Part shown: positions 50,542-60,242 of the stretch, in pieces
Position numbering within the stretch: position 1 is the stretch's first letter
How the letters are laid out: each line of letters starts with the position of its first letter
Assembly (NCBI RefSeq): GCF_042666505.1
Contig: NZ_JBHTDN010000009.1
Span: 1 to 64,000 of the forward strand
Reading direction: 5' to 3'
Source of the DNA: Parapedobacter sp042666505
GTDB lineage: Bacteria; Bacteroidota; Bacteroidia; Sphingobacteriales; Sphingobacteriaceae
DNA length: 64,000 nt
The notes under the pieces: generated by a model
What the model saw: only the letters and a program-made list of their open reading frames with translations
Told to the model about the DNA's origin: nothing
The model's database searches: none
Made by a program: the position numbers and the translations under genes

Positions 50542-52908
50542 ATGCTTAGGAATTATCTCAAGATTGCCCAGCGCAACCTTTGGAAAAGCAAAGGGTATTC
50601 GGCACTTAACATCGGCGGATTGGTTATGGGTATGGCGGCAGCCATGCTCATTCTGCTGTGGGTACAGCATGAAGCTACCTTCGACCAGTTCCATACGAAG
50701 CGAGATCGGCTCTATATGGCCGGCAACCAAACAGTCATCAACGGCGAAACGCAAACCTGGTTTTTCACGCCACAGCCACTCGGCCCGGCGCTGACCAGCG
50801 AAATCCCGGAAGTTTTGCGTACCAGTCGCCAGCTCGAACTCGGCGCCTCGGTGCTCTTGAGAGTCGGCGAAAACAGGCAATTGCCCCGCGGCTATGTGGT
50901 AGATTCCACGTTTCTGTCGATGTTTGATCTCCCGTTGCTGGTGGGCAACAAAAAAGCCGCGCTTCACAACCCGTCAGACATTGTTATCACCGCCGCACTC
51001 GCCGAACGCCTATTCGGCGATACCGATGTTTTGGGCAAAACCATCCAACTTGACACGGCCAAATTGGCGATAGTCACGGGTGTACTGGCGGACATTCCCG
51101 ACAATTCCCGGTTCCGTGACATTGATTACCTGGTACCTTATGCGTTCTTTGAGCAACTGGGATACGCCGATAGCTTTTGGGGAAATAACTCGGTGACGAC
51201 GTACGTCGAGTTGGCGCCTACTTCCTCCGGGGAGGCGATGAACCGCAAAATCCGCGATATCGCGCAGCGCCACAGTAAGGACGTCAAGGGCACCGAAGTG
51301 TTTTTGCACCCCCTGCGTGACTGGTGGCTCCGGTCGCATTTCGAGAATGGGCAAATAGCGGGAGGCCGCATCGAGCAGGTCCGCCTATTTGCGATCATTG
51401 CCGGATTTATCCTACTGATCGCCTGTATTAACTTTATGAACCTCAGCACCGCACGCAGCGAAAAGCGCGCCAGGGAGGTGGGGGTCCGTAAGGTGGCCGG
51501 AGCCAAACAAGGGTCCATCATCCGGCAGTTTCTCTGCGAGTCAACCCTCCTCGCTGCAGTGGCAGGCGTGCTGGCCATTGGCATTATCCAACTTGCCTTG
51601 CCGGCATTCAACACACTCGTCGAGCGGCAATTGGTTATTGACTTCACCAGCGTTCACTTTTGGCTGTATTTCACCGGCTTCATTTTGCTTACCGGCCTGC
51701 TGGCGGGCAGTTATCCGGCATTTTTCCTGTCGCTGTTCAACCCCGTCGCGGTACTCAAGGGATCATTTCGCAAATCTCAAAGTGCGGTTACGCTCCGCAA
51801 GGTACTGGTGGTCGCACAGTTTACCATCGCCATCATTCTCATCGTGAGCACGGTGGTCGTTCTGCGGCAAATCCAGTATGGCAAGGAGCGCGAAAACGGC
51901 TATGACCGCAGCCACATAATCTATTTACTAGAACAAGGCGAGATGGCAAAGAACATCCAGCTTATCCGACAGGAACTGCAGGATGCCGGCATCGCTGAAT
52001 CGGTGACGCGCACGCTCTCTCCCATTACCGAGGCCTGGAGCAATACCTGGGGCATTGGCTGGTCGGGAAAAAATCCGGAAGACAAAACCGTGTTCGACCG
52101 ACTGTTTGCCGATGAGCATGTCGTGCGAACCATGGGATTGAAGCTGGTCGAAGGCCGGGATCTCGATCCCGCCACCTACCCTACGGATTCAGCTGCGGCA
52201 CTGCTCAACGAATCGGCCGTAAAAGCGATGGGGTTTGCGGATCCAATCGGCCAGATCATCACGGACAACGGCCGGAACTGGCAGGTAGTTGGCGTCGTGA
52301 AAGACTTTATCCTGGGCTCGCCGTTCAGTCCCGTAACCCCTACCGTGATTGAAGGTGCCCACGGATTCTTCAACGTGCTGCACATCCGGTTCAATCCCGA
52401 CCTGGGTACAGCAGAAGCATTGCGCAAAACGGAAGATGTCCTAAAACGCCATAACCCGGACTACCCGTTCACCTACACGTTCGTCGACGAGGCCTATGCG
52501 CAGAAATTCGCCGAGACGCAGCGCACGGGCACCTTAGCGACCTTGTTTGCGGGGCTTACCATACTAATCTCGTGCTTGGGTCTGTTCGGCTTGGCCGCAT
52601 ACATGGCCGAAAACCGCACCAAAGAAATCGGCGTGCGTAAGGTACTGGGGGCTTCGGTATTTTCCATCACCAAGTTGCTTTCTATCGAATTCGTGGTACT
52701 GGTACTGATCGCATGCCTGGTAGCGTTTCCAGTCGCCTACTGGGCGGCGGATCGGTTTCTGCAGGATTTCAGCTACCGGATATCCCCGGGCTGGGAGGTA
52801 TTTATGCTGTCGGGTCTGGGCGCCCTCTTCCTTGCGGTCGCCACGGTGAGCACGCAGGCCATCCGTGCGGCGTTAGCCAATCCCGTGGAAAGTCTCAGGG
52901 ACGAGTAA
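50542..52908 (+). CDS. ABC transporter permease (MacB/FtsX type)
   Basis: 788 residues with two MacB_PCD-FtsX repeats. Starts LRNYLKIAQRNLWKSKGYSALNIGGLVMGMAAAMLILLWVQHE, then a large periplasmic domain, then three helices (residues about 280-420, with FMNLSTARSEKRAREVGVRKVAGAKQ), one helix near 440, a second periplasmic part, and a C-terminal block (ENRTKEIGVRKVLGASVFSITKLLS). This family moves lipids or antimicrobials or acts as a mechano-transducing machine; no ATPase gene is adjacent, as is usual for these multi-copy genes in Bacteroidota. A sigma-54-like promoter precedes it. Confidence 0.9.
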   Translation: MLRNYLKIAQRNLWKSKGYSALNIGGLVMGMAAAMLILLWVQHEATFDQFHTKRDRLYMAGNQTVINGETQTWFFTPQPLGPALTSEIPEVLRTSRQLELGASVLLRVGENRQLPRGYVVDSTFLSMFDLPLLVGNKKAALHNPSDIVITAALAERLFGDTDVLGKTIQLDTAKLAIVTGVLADIPDNSRFRDIDYLVPYAFFEQLGYADSFWGNNSVTTYVELAPTSSGEAMNRKIRDIAQRHSKDVKGTEVFLHPLRDWWLRSHFENGQIAGGRIEQVRLFAIIAGFILLIACINFMNLSTARSEKRAREVGVRKVAGAKQGSIIRQFLCESTLLAAVAGVLAIGIIQLALPAFNTLVERQLVIDFTSVHFWLYFTGFILLTGLLAGSYPAFFLSLFNPVAVLKGSFRKSQSAVTLRKVLVVAQFTIAIILIVSTVVVLRQIQYGKERENGYDRSHIIYLLEQGEMAKNIQLIRQELQDAGIAESVTRTLSPITEAWSNTWGIGWSGKNPEDKTVFDRLFADEHVVRTMGLKLVEGRDLDPATYPTDSAAALLNESAVKAMGFADPIGQIITDNGRNWQVVGVVKDFILGSPFSPVTPTVIEGAHGFFNVLHIRFNPDLGTAEALRKTEDVLKRHNPDYPFTYTFVDEAYAQKFAETQRTGTLATLFAGLTILISCLGLFGLAAYMAENRTKEIGVRKVLGASVFSITKLLSIEFVVLVLIACLVAFPVAYWAADRFLQDFSYRISPGWEVFMLSGLGALFLAVATVSTQAIRAALANPVESLRDE

Positions 52909-52924
52909 AACACAGCAAAGGTAT

Positions 52925-53083
52925 TTACATTTGATCATCTTCATGCTGCTCCGGCTTCACATCGGAGGCATTAACCGCTTTTTCAAAATCTTTCCGGTCT
53001 TTCCGGTTCTTTTTGATTAGCCATACAATCAAAACAATGACCAGCACTAAGACTAAACCGATGATGAGATAGTTAGTATCCAT
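52925..53083 (-). CDS. small single-helix membrane protein
   Basis: A 52-residue frame from ATG 53083: MDTNYLIIGLVLVLVIVLIVW is one membrane helix, then a basic segment (LIKKNRKDRKDFEK) and an acidic tail (PEQHEDDQM). Proteins of this shape occur in Sphingobacteriaceae; function unknown. It lies 11 bp downstream of the universal stress protein gene on the same strand, so probably in one transcript. Convergent with the permease gene (16-bp gap). Confidence 0.65.
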   Translation of the reverse strand: MDTNYLIIGLVLVLVIVLIVWLIKKNRKDRKDFEKAVNASDVKPEQHEDDQM

Positions 53084-53094
53084 AGCAAAAAAGG

Positions 53095-53928
53095 TCATTC
53101 AGATCTCAGCAGCAATAACGGTAACCGGGTATGATGTGCAAGTTTTTTGGTAACGCTCCGATGGAACAGGCTATCGAAAAAACCGCGGCTTCTAGGCATA
53201 GCCAACACCAATCCAGCCTGCTGAGTGTCCGCAAATGCCATAATCCCTTCCGCAACGGATCCATGTTCGATATAATAGTATTCAGGTTTCAGGTGATTCA
53301 GCTTTTCGTGAAGTTTATATTGTTCTGGAATCACATCACCAGCCATTCTTGAATCCGTAGTTTCAACGTTCAATACCAGTAAACGGCAATCCAATTTTTC
53401 GACGATCTCATCAATCAGGTGAGTGGGAATGGTTTCGTCCACATTTTTCAGGTCGCACGCAAATACCGCTTTGGTGATGGGTGTGAATTCCGCCTCTTCC
53501 GGCACAATCAAGACGGGTGCCCGGCAACTGCCGGCCAATAAAGCGGTATGACTGCCCACCAGAAGTTTTTCCACACCGCCCTTACCCGTCATTCCTGCTA
53601 CGATCAGTCCTCCTCCGTACTGTTTAAGCAACTGCTCTACTCCGGACAGTAATGGCAAATCGTCGGTAACACATTCGACGGACACCTGATGGGCCATTAG
53701 TGGCGAAATCTGTGATTCAAGGATTTTTAACGCCCGAATACGGTCTTCATGTGCAGACGCAAGTTCTTCCGGTTCTGGTAGGGGCACCTCAGTTATGGGG
53801 GTGGCCACTGAATACGAGTGATACAATACCAACGTGCGAACCCCTAATGGGCTACTTATTGCGGCAGCATATTTGGCTGCATGGACCGAAGATCCAGAGA
53901 AATCAGTCGTGACAATAAGGGTTTCCAT
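53095..53928 (-). CDS. universal stress protein, tandem UspA domains
   Basis: 277 residues. The first UspA domain starts TLIVTTDFSGSSVHAAKYAAAIS and ends with the nucleotide-loop pattern VAGMTGKGGVEKLLVGSHTALLAGSCRAPVLIVP (G-2x-G-9x-G-S/T). The second domain is more divergent, ending LVLAMPRSRGFFDSLFHRSVTKKLAHHTRLPLLLL. Cytosolic; ATP binding is likely only in domain one. The small membrane protein follows it directly. Regulated targets unknown. Confidence 0.9.
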   Translation of the reverse strand: METLIVTTDFSGSSVHAAKYAAAISSPLGVRTLVLYHSYSVATPITEVPLPEPEELASAHEDRIRALKILESQISPLMAHQVSVECVTDDLPLLSGVEQLLKQYGGGLIVAGMTGKGGVEKLLVGSHTALLAGSCRAPVLIVPEEAEFTPITKAVFACDLKNVDETIPTHLIDEIVEKLDCRLLVLNVETTDSRMAGDVIPEQYKLHEKLNHLKPEYYYIEHGSVAEGIMAFADTQQAGLVLAMPRSRGFFDSLFHRSVTKKLAHHTRLPLLLLRSE

Positions 53929-54119
53929 AACACCATAGCTAAACCTACTCTTTCAAAGTTAGTAATATTCTTCCACCAACGGATGGGTCAATGCAAAACT
54001 TCACATTGCGTTAATATATCACCGGCTGCTTACGCCCTCCCCCCAATCGAGCAGAGCAATTGACGATAACACACAAGCCATTCTTGAGGAATGCATTGTC
54101 AGTATGCCCAATTAATGAA
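53929..54119. other. intergenic region upstream of the universal stress protein gene
   Basis: Nothing coding seen on either strand. A minus-strand frame of 60 codons at 54,011-54,193 overlaps the hairpin at 54,120-54,150 and has no protein-like composition. Confidence 0.4.
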
Positions 54120-54150
54120 GTGGCTGGCTCCCATAAAGCCAGCCAGCCAC
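54120..54150 (-). terminator. hairpin downstream of the receptor-locus lipoprotein gene
   Basis: GTGGCTGGCT (54120-54129) pairs with AGCCAGCCAC (54141-54150). It lies 47 bp past the lipoprotein stop, without a strong T-tract, so terminator strength is uncertain. Confidence 0.5.
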
Positions 54151-54196
54151 TGGATCTCAACAACAAATCATCGGTCTGGAGATATGCCGGCATCCA

Positions 54197-55042
54197 TTAA
54201 TCCGCATACAATACTTTGCTCTGTATTTCATAGAAATCATCCCCGTTTTTTATGAAATGCGGTGCCTCTCCCCAGCCCTTTTGGGTAACGAAATAGAGCG
54301 TGAACACATTCTTCATAGGCAAGGGATCCATATACATCGGCGTAAAACCCGTGGTGGTCCAGTAATCGGTTCCGCCGTAGTTCAATAAGGGTTGTCCCGT
54401 AACTCCATCGATAAATTCAAATATATATTGGTAATCCGTTACGCCATCCGGAACCCCGTCCGGCAAGAGCACATAGGACGCTTCTTCGACTGCCTTGGCA
54501 ACGTTTTCGATCACACCTACATCCGCGCGGATTTCATTCCAGTTTTCGTCATAGTACAAGACAATTACCTTCACATCGGTTTGGGAAAACGGAATTACGT
54601 CCTGTGCATAGTTAGCCACTTTGAGTTTGATGTACCCCTCCGGTGCAGCCTCTTCTCCGGCTTGGGCATTCACCGGATCAATAAAGGTAACCGGCGATTC
54701 CAGGGTTGGCTGGAATAGGTAAAATACCTGTTCCGCACCGGGGATCACATCGATAAGGGTATCGGCGACAATGCGGTCGTTCCGGGTGTCGTAAAATTCA
54801 AATCTCCCTTCCCCTTCCACTACTTTGATTTTGCCGTCTCCTCCCGGACTCCATTCAATCGGATAGCCGTTGTACCTGGCCGCAATATAGATCGCTTCGC
54901 CGTTATCCCTCAGGGCGGTCTTGTTGGCGTCAAAGGAGACTTCCACAAATTCCCGGAAGGGTTTCACGTAGTCACCCTTCTCGCAAGCGACTGATGCGAT
55001 TAATAGCAACATCGCGCCGCACAGTTGTTTTATTCGCTTCAT
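54197..55042 (-). CDS. lipoprotein of a TonB-receptor locus
   Basis: 281 residues. Lipoprotein signal MKRIKQLCGAMLLLIASVAC with lipobox ASVAC at the end. The mature part is beta-rich (YIAARYNGYPIEWSPGGDG, VDTLIDVIPGAEQVFYLFQP, VIVLYYDENWNEIRADVG). No SusD-like tetratricopeptide fold, so not a starch-binding partner. It lies 10 bp downstream of the TonB-dependent receptor on the same strand and probably acts on the same substrate at the cell surface. Family not recognised. Confidence 0.8.
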   Translation of the reverse strand: MKRIKQLCGAMLLLIASVACEKGDYVKPFREFVEVSFDANKTALRDNGEAIYIAARYNGYPIEWSPGGDGKIKVVEGEGRFEFYDTRNDRIVADTLIDVIPGAEQVFYLFQPTLESPVTFIDPVNAQAGEEAAPEGYIKLKVANYAQDVIPFSQTDVKVIVLYYDENWNEIRADVGVIENVAKAVEEASYVLLPDGVPDGVTDYQYIFEFIDGVTGQPLLNYGGTDYWTTTGFTPMYMDPLPMKNVFTLYFVTQKGWGEAPHFIKNGDDFYEIQSKVLYAD

Positions 55043-55052
55043 TTTTCGGTTC

Positions 55053-58000
55053 TTAAAAATTATAAGTCAATGAGAGGCTAAAGCGACGGCCTTCCTGCCT
55101 CCGGTACATGATCAAGTCTCCGTCCGCCTTACTGTAACCATTATCTCCTTTCGCGCGGTTGTACGAGAGGCCGCCCGATTGGCTATCTGCCTGCTCGTAC
55201 CCATACGTATTCACGTAATAGCGGGTCCATTCGTCCAATAAATTCGCTACGTTAAGCTTAATTTCCGCTTTCCGCTTTAGAAAACGGGCATACACCTGCA
55301 GGTCCAGTTGCCGCGGCGCCAATTCGAACTCGATATTCCGGGGATCTTTCCGGATCAGATGCGAACGATATCCGCGGTGATTATAACCGGCCGTTGCGCC
55401 AAAACGGTCGCCCCAATACCCCAAGCCGAGGTTCAAGAGCCAAGGCGACTGACCGATCAGTGGACGGTCCAAGCCCGGCACCCGTTCTTTGAAGCGTTCA
55501 ATGACACCGTTTTCTACCGTGCGGAATTCCCAGGGCCCCTCGTAATTTACCTTAGACCAAAGTAGGGTCCCATTGGCATACACAAAGAGGTCGGCCAGCC
55601 AGGGCTTATCCGCTACCCATGAGAGATTCTTTCGCATTTCCATCTCCAGACCATAGTTTTTCGCCGATTCCATATTGGCGAAGACGTAGTAGCTTCCATC
55701 CTCAAAAGACGGATTATTCACCAATTCTATCGGCTTATCCAGATACTTATAGTAACCGGTCAGCGAAATGATTTCTCCCGGACTGGGGTACCATTCCAAT
55801 CGTAGGTCGGTATTGTCGACAAGGGTGGATACCACGTCCTGGCCGGAGACGTTCGCGTCCAGTTCGTAATCGTAAAAGCCGAAAAATGAAGTCTCCCGGA
55901 AATCCGGGCGAATTGCTGTCTTCGAATAACTGGCCCGTATGTTAACCGTGTTGCTTAGGTTATAGGTCGCATTGATCGACGGCAGCCATCGCCAGTCTTT
56001 TTCACCGCTTTCTTCCTGAAATTTCAGGTAATCGGGAATTTCATTGCCGTAGCGGCTACGAAGCAGTTCGGCTTGCCGATTACTCAGGTCGTAGTATTCA
56101 AACCGTACGCCATAAACCAAACGGAGCTTATCCCAGAACTTCTGGTCGGCCATCGCATATAAGGCATGCGAGTTCATATCACCGGTAAAAATCCGGCCAC
56201 CGATGTTCTCGGCGTAGTAATAGGCCTGGCCCGTACCTGACCCGATGTTTTCCGGCGCCAGCAGTACCTCATAGGGCTGTTCGATGTTGGGCAGTATTTC
56301 GCCAGCCGCTGCTGAACGGGTCATGGGCAGCATCCGAAAGACATCCAGGCTTCGCTTCTTGGTCCAGGCCTGATATCCTGCCTTAAGAACGGTGCTGACC
56401 GCCGAACCCGTACCAAACGTCCGGGAAAAATTGGCCGCCCAGTTGTAATCCTCCTCATCAATGTGTGTCCACATCCGTGAATCCAGTGCCACCGTATTGT
56501 TCGACCACGAAGAATGCCGCAATAAATTCGGTTCTTGGAAAAAATATTCGCCGCCAAGGATTGCGGATAACCGATACTGAAATTTCCGTTCATCCAATAT
56601 TTGTTGCCCGATCTTATTGTAGGTAAGCATTCCCTCAAACTTGATTGACCAAGGCAATAGGTATTCACCCGTCAATTGATGTTGCTGCAACGACATGGCC
56701 TCCGGCAATTGGTAAACTTCCTTGCGAATGCCGTGCGTAATGTCCCGATAATCCAGCCGGACCGCTTCGTTGTAATTGTCACTATACGTACGGGCATACA
56801 TATTCTTCGATGCAAGCTTAAACCGTCTTCCCTGTAGCCCCAGGTTGCCTACCAAACCGCTGCTGCTGTTGAACCGATAGGATTTGCCTGCACCGTTATG
56901 CCCATATTCCGTGCTATCCATATAGCTCACTCCATAATTGGATCCGCGTACGTTGTTGAAATGAACGATATTCTGCTCATTGCGCAGGCTCCCGCTGGCG
57001 GCAAATCCGAATCGGAGGTCATTTTTCAGTGTATAAACCCGGCCTATCGCCACGCGGGCATTGGCATTCGGCTTTCCTGTATAACGTTGCAGCATCAACG
57101 GTCTGTGATCGAGTCGCCTCGATTGCGCCATCGCGTCCAGGTCGTTATATTTCAAATCCGGTCGGTCAAAACTCAGAATAGCGTCGTTCAACTCAGGATC
57201 ATCCAAGACCATACCCGGAGGAGCATCCAATTGCGTAGCCCGATTGTGCCAGTACCAAGGCAACAACCCCTCTGGCTGTTCCGCTGAGCGGTCGAAAAAA
57301 CCAAAATACTCGCTGGTATGGCGCTTACCAAGCCGGTAAAAGTCCTTACCGGTCGTCTGACTATTGCCGCCGGTACCCAAACTGATGAGCGTAAAATTTT
57401 CAGTGGGGATATCCAGCGTATTGATGGACACCTGCCCGCCGGAGAATTCGGACGAGACATCGGGTGTGGCCGTTTTATTGACCACGACGTTGCTAACCAT
57501 CTCCGTGGGGATAATGTCAAACGAAAAATCCCTTCGGTTCATGGACGTACTGGGAATGACGATGCCATCGAGCATCGCTTGATTGTAACGATCGGACATC
57601 CCCCGAACCACGACACTCTTGTTATTGACGGTCGTGAGCCCTGAAATACGTTTAAGAACCTGACCCATGTCGTTATCCGGCGTACGGCTAATCTGCTGGG
57701 CGCTGATTCCATCGGTTACCGATGCGGCGTTTTTCTGTTGAGCATAGAGTCCTTCCACGGACGCGCGTTTATAGCCCGCAGTAACCGTTGCTGCCTCCAA
57801 TGTAGCTGTAGCCTGTATCAGGGAAACCGGTAAGGGAGTGGTTTCTCCGGCTTCCACCTTCACATCGGTAATGCGTTTCGTTTGATAACCTACGTAAGAC
57901 ACCTCTACCGTATAGGTACCTACAGGAAGGGGCAAGACGTAGCTGCCATCCACACTGGTCTGTGTGGCATTTCCACCTTCGAGGATCTTGATGGATGCCC

Positions 58001-58442
58001 CCGCAAGGGTTTCCCCCTGTGCACCAGTGACCTTACCTCCAATACGGCCGGGACGCTGCTGTGGCCACGCTGCTGCTACGGCGATCAACGAGCGGTTCGG
58101 GCTGAAAGTCAGCTGATGTTCACGTGCCAGGCGATTCAGGACGTCGTACAGCGTTTGATTTTTGACCCGGATGGTAATTCCGCCCCGGTTGCCAAGGGCT
58201 TCGCTGTAGACAAACGTGAATGAAGATGCCGCTTTCAGATCGGCCAACACTTCCTTCAGTTGGGCTTTTTCGCGGTCGACACTAACGATGACCGACTTGA
58301 GATTTTGCGACCTGACTCCGGAAGCCCAAGCAACACCGGCAAGACTCAGGGTGATGACAACAACAAGAAAAACAAATCTTGACATTATCCTTAATCGTTT
58401 GTTTATATTTCTTTTCCTAAACTTGTACATTCGTTTATACAT
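55053..58442 (-). CDS. TonB-dependent receptor with N-terminal STN and carboxypeptidase-regulatory-like domains
   Basis: 1129 residues. Signal peptide (FVFLVVVITLSLAGVAWAS, after a basic start), then an STN/secretin-like domain (KAQLKEVLADLKAASSFTFVYSEALGNRGGITIRVKNQTLYDVLNRLA), a carboxypeptidase-D-regulatory-like repeat (GGKVTGAQGETLAGASIKILEGG), a plug (ISGLTTVNNKSVVVRGMSDRYNQAMLDGIVIP) and a C-terminal beta-barrel ending in F (SLSLTYNF). The STN domain receives or sends signals through FecR. It imports an unknown substrate with TonB energy. It lies between FecR and the lipoprotein; there is no SusD. Confidence 0.93.
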   Translation of the reverse strand: MYKRMYKFRKRNINKRLRIMSRFVFLVVVITLSLAGVAWASGVRSQNLKSVIVSVDREKAQLKEVLADLKAASSFTFVYSEALGNRGGITIRVKNQTLYDVLNRLAREHQLTFSPNRSLIAVAAAWPQQRPGRIGGKVTGAQGETLAGASIKILEGGNATQTSVDGSYVLPLPVGTYTVEVSYVGYQTKRITDVKVEAGETTPLPVSLIQATATLEAATVTAGYKRASVEGLYAQQKNAASVTDGISAQQISRTPDNDMGQVLKRISGLTTVNNKSVVVRGMSDRYNQAMLDGIVIPSTSMNRRDFSFDIIPTEMVSNVVVNKTATPDVSSEFSGGQVSINTLDIPTENFTLISLGTGGNSQTTGKDFYRLGKRHTSEYFGFFDRSAEQPEGLLPWYWHNRATQLDAPPGMVLDDPELNDAILSFDRPDLKYNDLDAMAQSRRLDHRPLMLQRYTGKPNANARVAIGRVYTLKNDLRFGFAASGSLRNEQNIVHFNNVRGSNYGVSYMDSTEYGHNGAGKSYRFNSSSGLVGNLGLQGRRFKLASKNMYARTYSDNYNEAVRLDYRDITHGIRKEVYQLPEAMSLQQHQLTGEYLLPWSIKFEGMLTYNKIGQQILDERKFQYRLSAILGGEYFFQEPNLLRHSSWSNNTVALDSRMWTHIDEEDYNWAANFSRTFGTGSAVSTVLKAGYQAWTKKRSLDVFRMLPMTRSAAAGEILPNIEQPYEVLLAPENIGSGTGQAYYYAENIGGRIFTGDMNSHALYAMADQKFWDKLRLVYGVRFEYYDLSNRQAELLRSRYGNEIPDYLKFQEESGEKDWRWLPSINATYNLSNTVNIRASYSKTAIRPDFRETSFFGFYDYELDANVSGQDVVSTLVDNTDLRLEWYPSPGEIISLTGYYKYLDKPIELVNNPSFEDGSYYVFANMESAKNYGLEMEMRKNLSWVADKPWLADLFVYANGTLLWSKVNYEGPWEFRTVENGVIERFKERVPGLDRPLIGQSPWLLNLGLGYWGDRFGATAGYNHRGYRSHLIRKDPRNIEFELAPRQLDLQVYARFLKRKAEIKLNVANLLDEWTRYYVNTYGYEQADSQSGGLSYNRAKGDNGYSKADGDLIMYRRQEGRRFSLSLTYNF

Positions 58443-58547
58443 GATTTTTCCTTACAATGTGATGAATCGTGAAAGCGTTCAGGACGGGGGTGTGCGAGAC
58501 CTCCGTCCTTCTTTGGTCTCTTTTTCCTACATATACACTCCTTTCTT

Positions 58548-59510
58548 CTATTCGTGAATACTGATTTTTTTTCCCTGGATGCGATACCGGAAGCCTCCGG
58601 CCACGGAAAGGGAGTACATGATGCGGTCGATAGGTTCGCCCCTGGGTTCAATGGACAACCGTCGATCGGCAATTGAAGGCGATTCGATCGTAATCTCCAC
58701 GTCATACCGCCGCTGTAATCCGCGGCAAATCGTTTGCAACGGAGCGTCCTTAAAAACCAACTCGCCACGCCTCCAGATCTGGTAATCTTCCGGATGCACC
58801 CGTTGCCGCCGCATTTCTTGCAATTTCTTATCGTAGACTAACTGATCGCCGGCCCCCAAAATCTGTGGATGATCCATTTGCCCGGGGGCGGTTACCTGTA
58901 CCTTTCCGGATTCGACCATCACCTCGGCTTCCGCATCGTCGCCGTAACTTGATACACTGAACGACGTGCCCAATACGTTCACGCTTAAGTCGGCCGATTC
59001 GATCGTAAACGGACGGGATGCATCGCGGGCAACGTCGAAAAAGGCCCGCCCCTCCAAATGGACATCGCGGCCGGTCTGCCCGAAGTTGCTGGGGACGCGA
59101 AGGGTGCTGACTGGGTTTAACAGCACGACGGTGCCATCGGGTAAAACCAGCCGCTTTTGTTGAGCACGTGTGGTGTGCACCACCTGGTAGCGGACGGGTC
59201 CGGATGTACGGTCCCGATCGATTTGCTGCTGCCAAAGCGCAAGTGAAAGCAGCAATACCGCCGCCGCGGAAATCCATCCCAACCCACGAAATATCCGCCT
59301 CGGCCGTTTGCTGGCTGTATTGCGTGCAACGACAGCTTGATGCATACGAAGACGCCTGGCGGCTACCTCGTTTGGCGCAATCCGCTGCGGCTTCACGTCC
59401 AAACGAGACAGCCAACGAGCCGCCAATGTAATTTCTTCTTCGGTTGCCTCGCCGGCGTCAATTCTCCGGAACAATTCGGCTATGGGATCTTCTGATTGCA
59501 TATCACCCAT
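58548..59510 (-). CDS. FecR-type anti-sigma factor
   Basis: 320 residues. Cytosolic N-terminal domain (about 1-80, IAELFRRIDAGEATEEEITLAARWLSRL), one membrane helix (WISAAAVLLLSLALW), then the periplasmic FecR domain (QKRLVLPDGTVVLLNPVSTLRVP, GRAFFDVARDASRPF, VLGTSFSVSSYGDDAEAEVMVESGKV) and the C-terminal DUF4974 domain (FKDAPLQTICRGLQRRYDVEI). It would hold the adjacent ECF sigma factor inactive until the receptor signals. The receptor follows after a 105-bp gap. Confidence 0.93.
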   Translation of the reverse strand: MGDMQSEDPIAELFRRIDAGEATEEEITLAARWLSRLDVKPQRIAPNEVAARRLRMHQAVVARNTASKRPRRIFRGLGWISAAAVLLLSLALWQQQIDRDRTSGPVRYQVVHTTRAQQKRLVLPDGTVVLLNPVSTLRVPSNFGQTGRDVHLEGRAFFDVARDASRPFTIESADLSVNVLGTSFSVSSYGDDAEAEVMVESGKVQVTAPGQMDHPQILGAGDQLVYDKKLQEMRRQRVHPEDYQIWRRGELVFKDAPLQTICRGLQRRYDVEITIESPSIADRRLSIEPRGEPIDRIMYSLSVAGGFRYRIQGKKISIHE

Positions 59511-59572
59511 AATATCCCGGTAAAGGGTAAATGGCCTACAGGCGTTGGATGAAATTTAGGTTAACTTTACGT

Positions 59573-60190
59573 TTACAAATTAAGTAACCACCAGGTAAGA
59601 ACGAGCCCAAATGTCGTGGGGTGGTGGTTACCTGCCGTTTTTCGAACACGCAACATAGCCCGTTCAAGTTGGGTTTTGACGGTTTGCGGCGATATTTCCA
59701 ACTTTACCGCAATTTCTTTCACGGTTAGCCGCTCAGCTTTATTCAACCGAAAGATTTCCCGCATGCGCTGGGGCATCTCGCCGATCGTCTGGTTCAATGC
59801 ATCGCATATTTCTGCATAATATTGCTCGGCCTCCCGGATGTGTTCGTCGTTCATTGCACAATCAAGCGTGTGCTGTTGTTTCATGAATGCCGAGAAATCC
59901 TGGCGATGTCGCTCCCTGGATCCTTTGTCGCGAAAATAATGGGCAATCTTGAACCACAGCCTATTGCGCAGCCAGTTCGCGGGCGGGTTTTCGAAGTACA
60001 GGGTATCGCGGATTTCCCAAAGTTCGATAAAAAGATCCTGCAATAAGTCGCCCGTATCCTCGGCATGACCTATACGGCGATAAGCCAGATCGTACAGCTG
60101 TGTCCAATACCGCCCGTGCAATTGCTCGAATGCACGGATATCCGAATTACGTATCGCTATGATCAGTTCCTGGTCCGAAGGGCTTGCCAC
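59573..60190 (-). CDS. ECF RNA polymerase sigma factor (Bacteroides expansion family)
   Basis: 205 residues. Region 2 (LIIAIRNSDIRAFEQLHGRYWTQLYDLAYRRIGHAEDTGDLLQDLFIELWEIR) and region 4 (LNQTIGEMPQRMREIFRLNKAERLTVKEIAVKLEISPQTVKTQLERAML) are complete, followed by the hydrophobic C-terminus (FGLVLTWWLLNL) seen in many of these. It directs transcription of the FecR and receptor genes downstream. The start is GTG at 60190; a TAACTTTG -7-like element ends 4 bp upstream, so the mRNA may be nearly leaderless. Confidence 0.93.
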   Translation of the reverse strand: MASPSDQELIIAIRNSDIRAFEQLHGRYWTQLYDLAYRRIGHAEDTGDLLQDLFIELWEIRDTLYFENPPANWLRNRLWFKIAHYFRDKGSRERHRQDFSAFMKQQHTLDCAMNDEHIREAEQYYAEICDALNQTIGEMPQRMREIFRLNKAERLTVKEIAVKLEISPQTVKTQLERAMLRVRKTAGNHHPTTFGLVLTWWLLNL

Positions 60191-60242
60191 GGCGCAAAGT
60201 TAGCGCCTTCGTGTTAAGGAAACGTTAAGGTAGTAAGGTCTC

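Noticed and set aside
50362..50967. 201-codon minus-strand frame opposite the FtsX-type permease
   Set aside because: It is the shadow of the well-supported permease gene and the sigma-54-like region.
54011..54193. 60-codon minus-strand frame after the receptor-locus lipoprotein
   Set aside because: It contains the hairpin at 54,120-54,150, has no start context and no recognisable composition.
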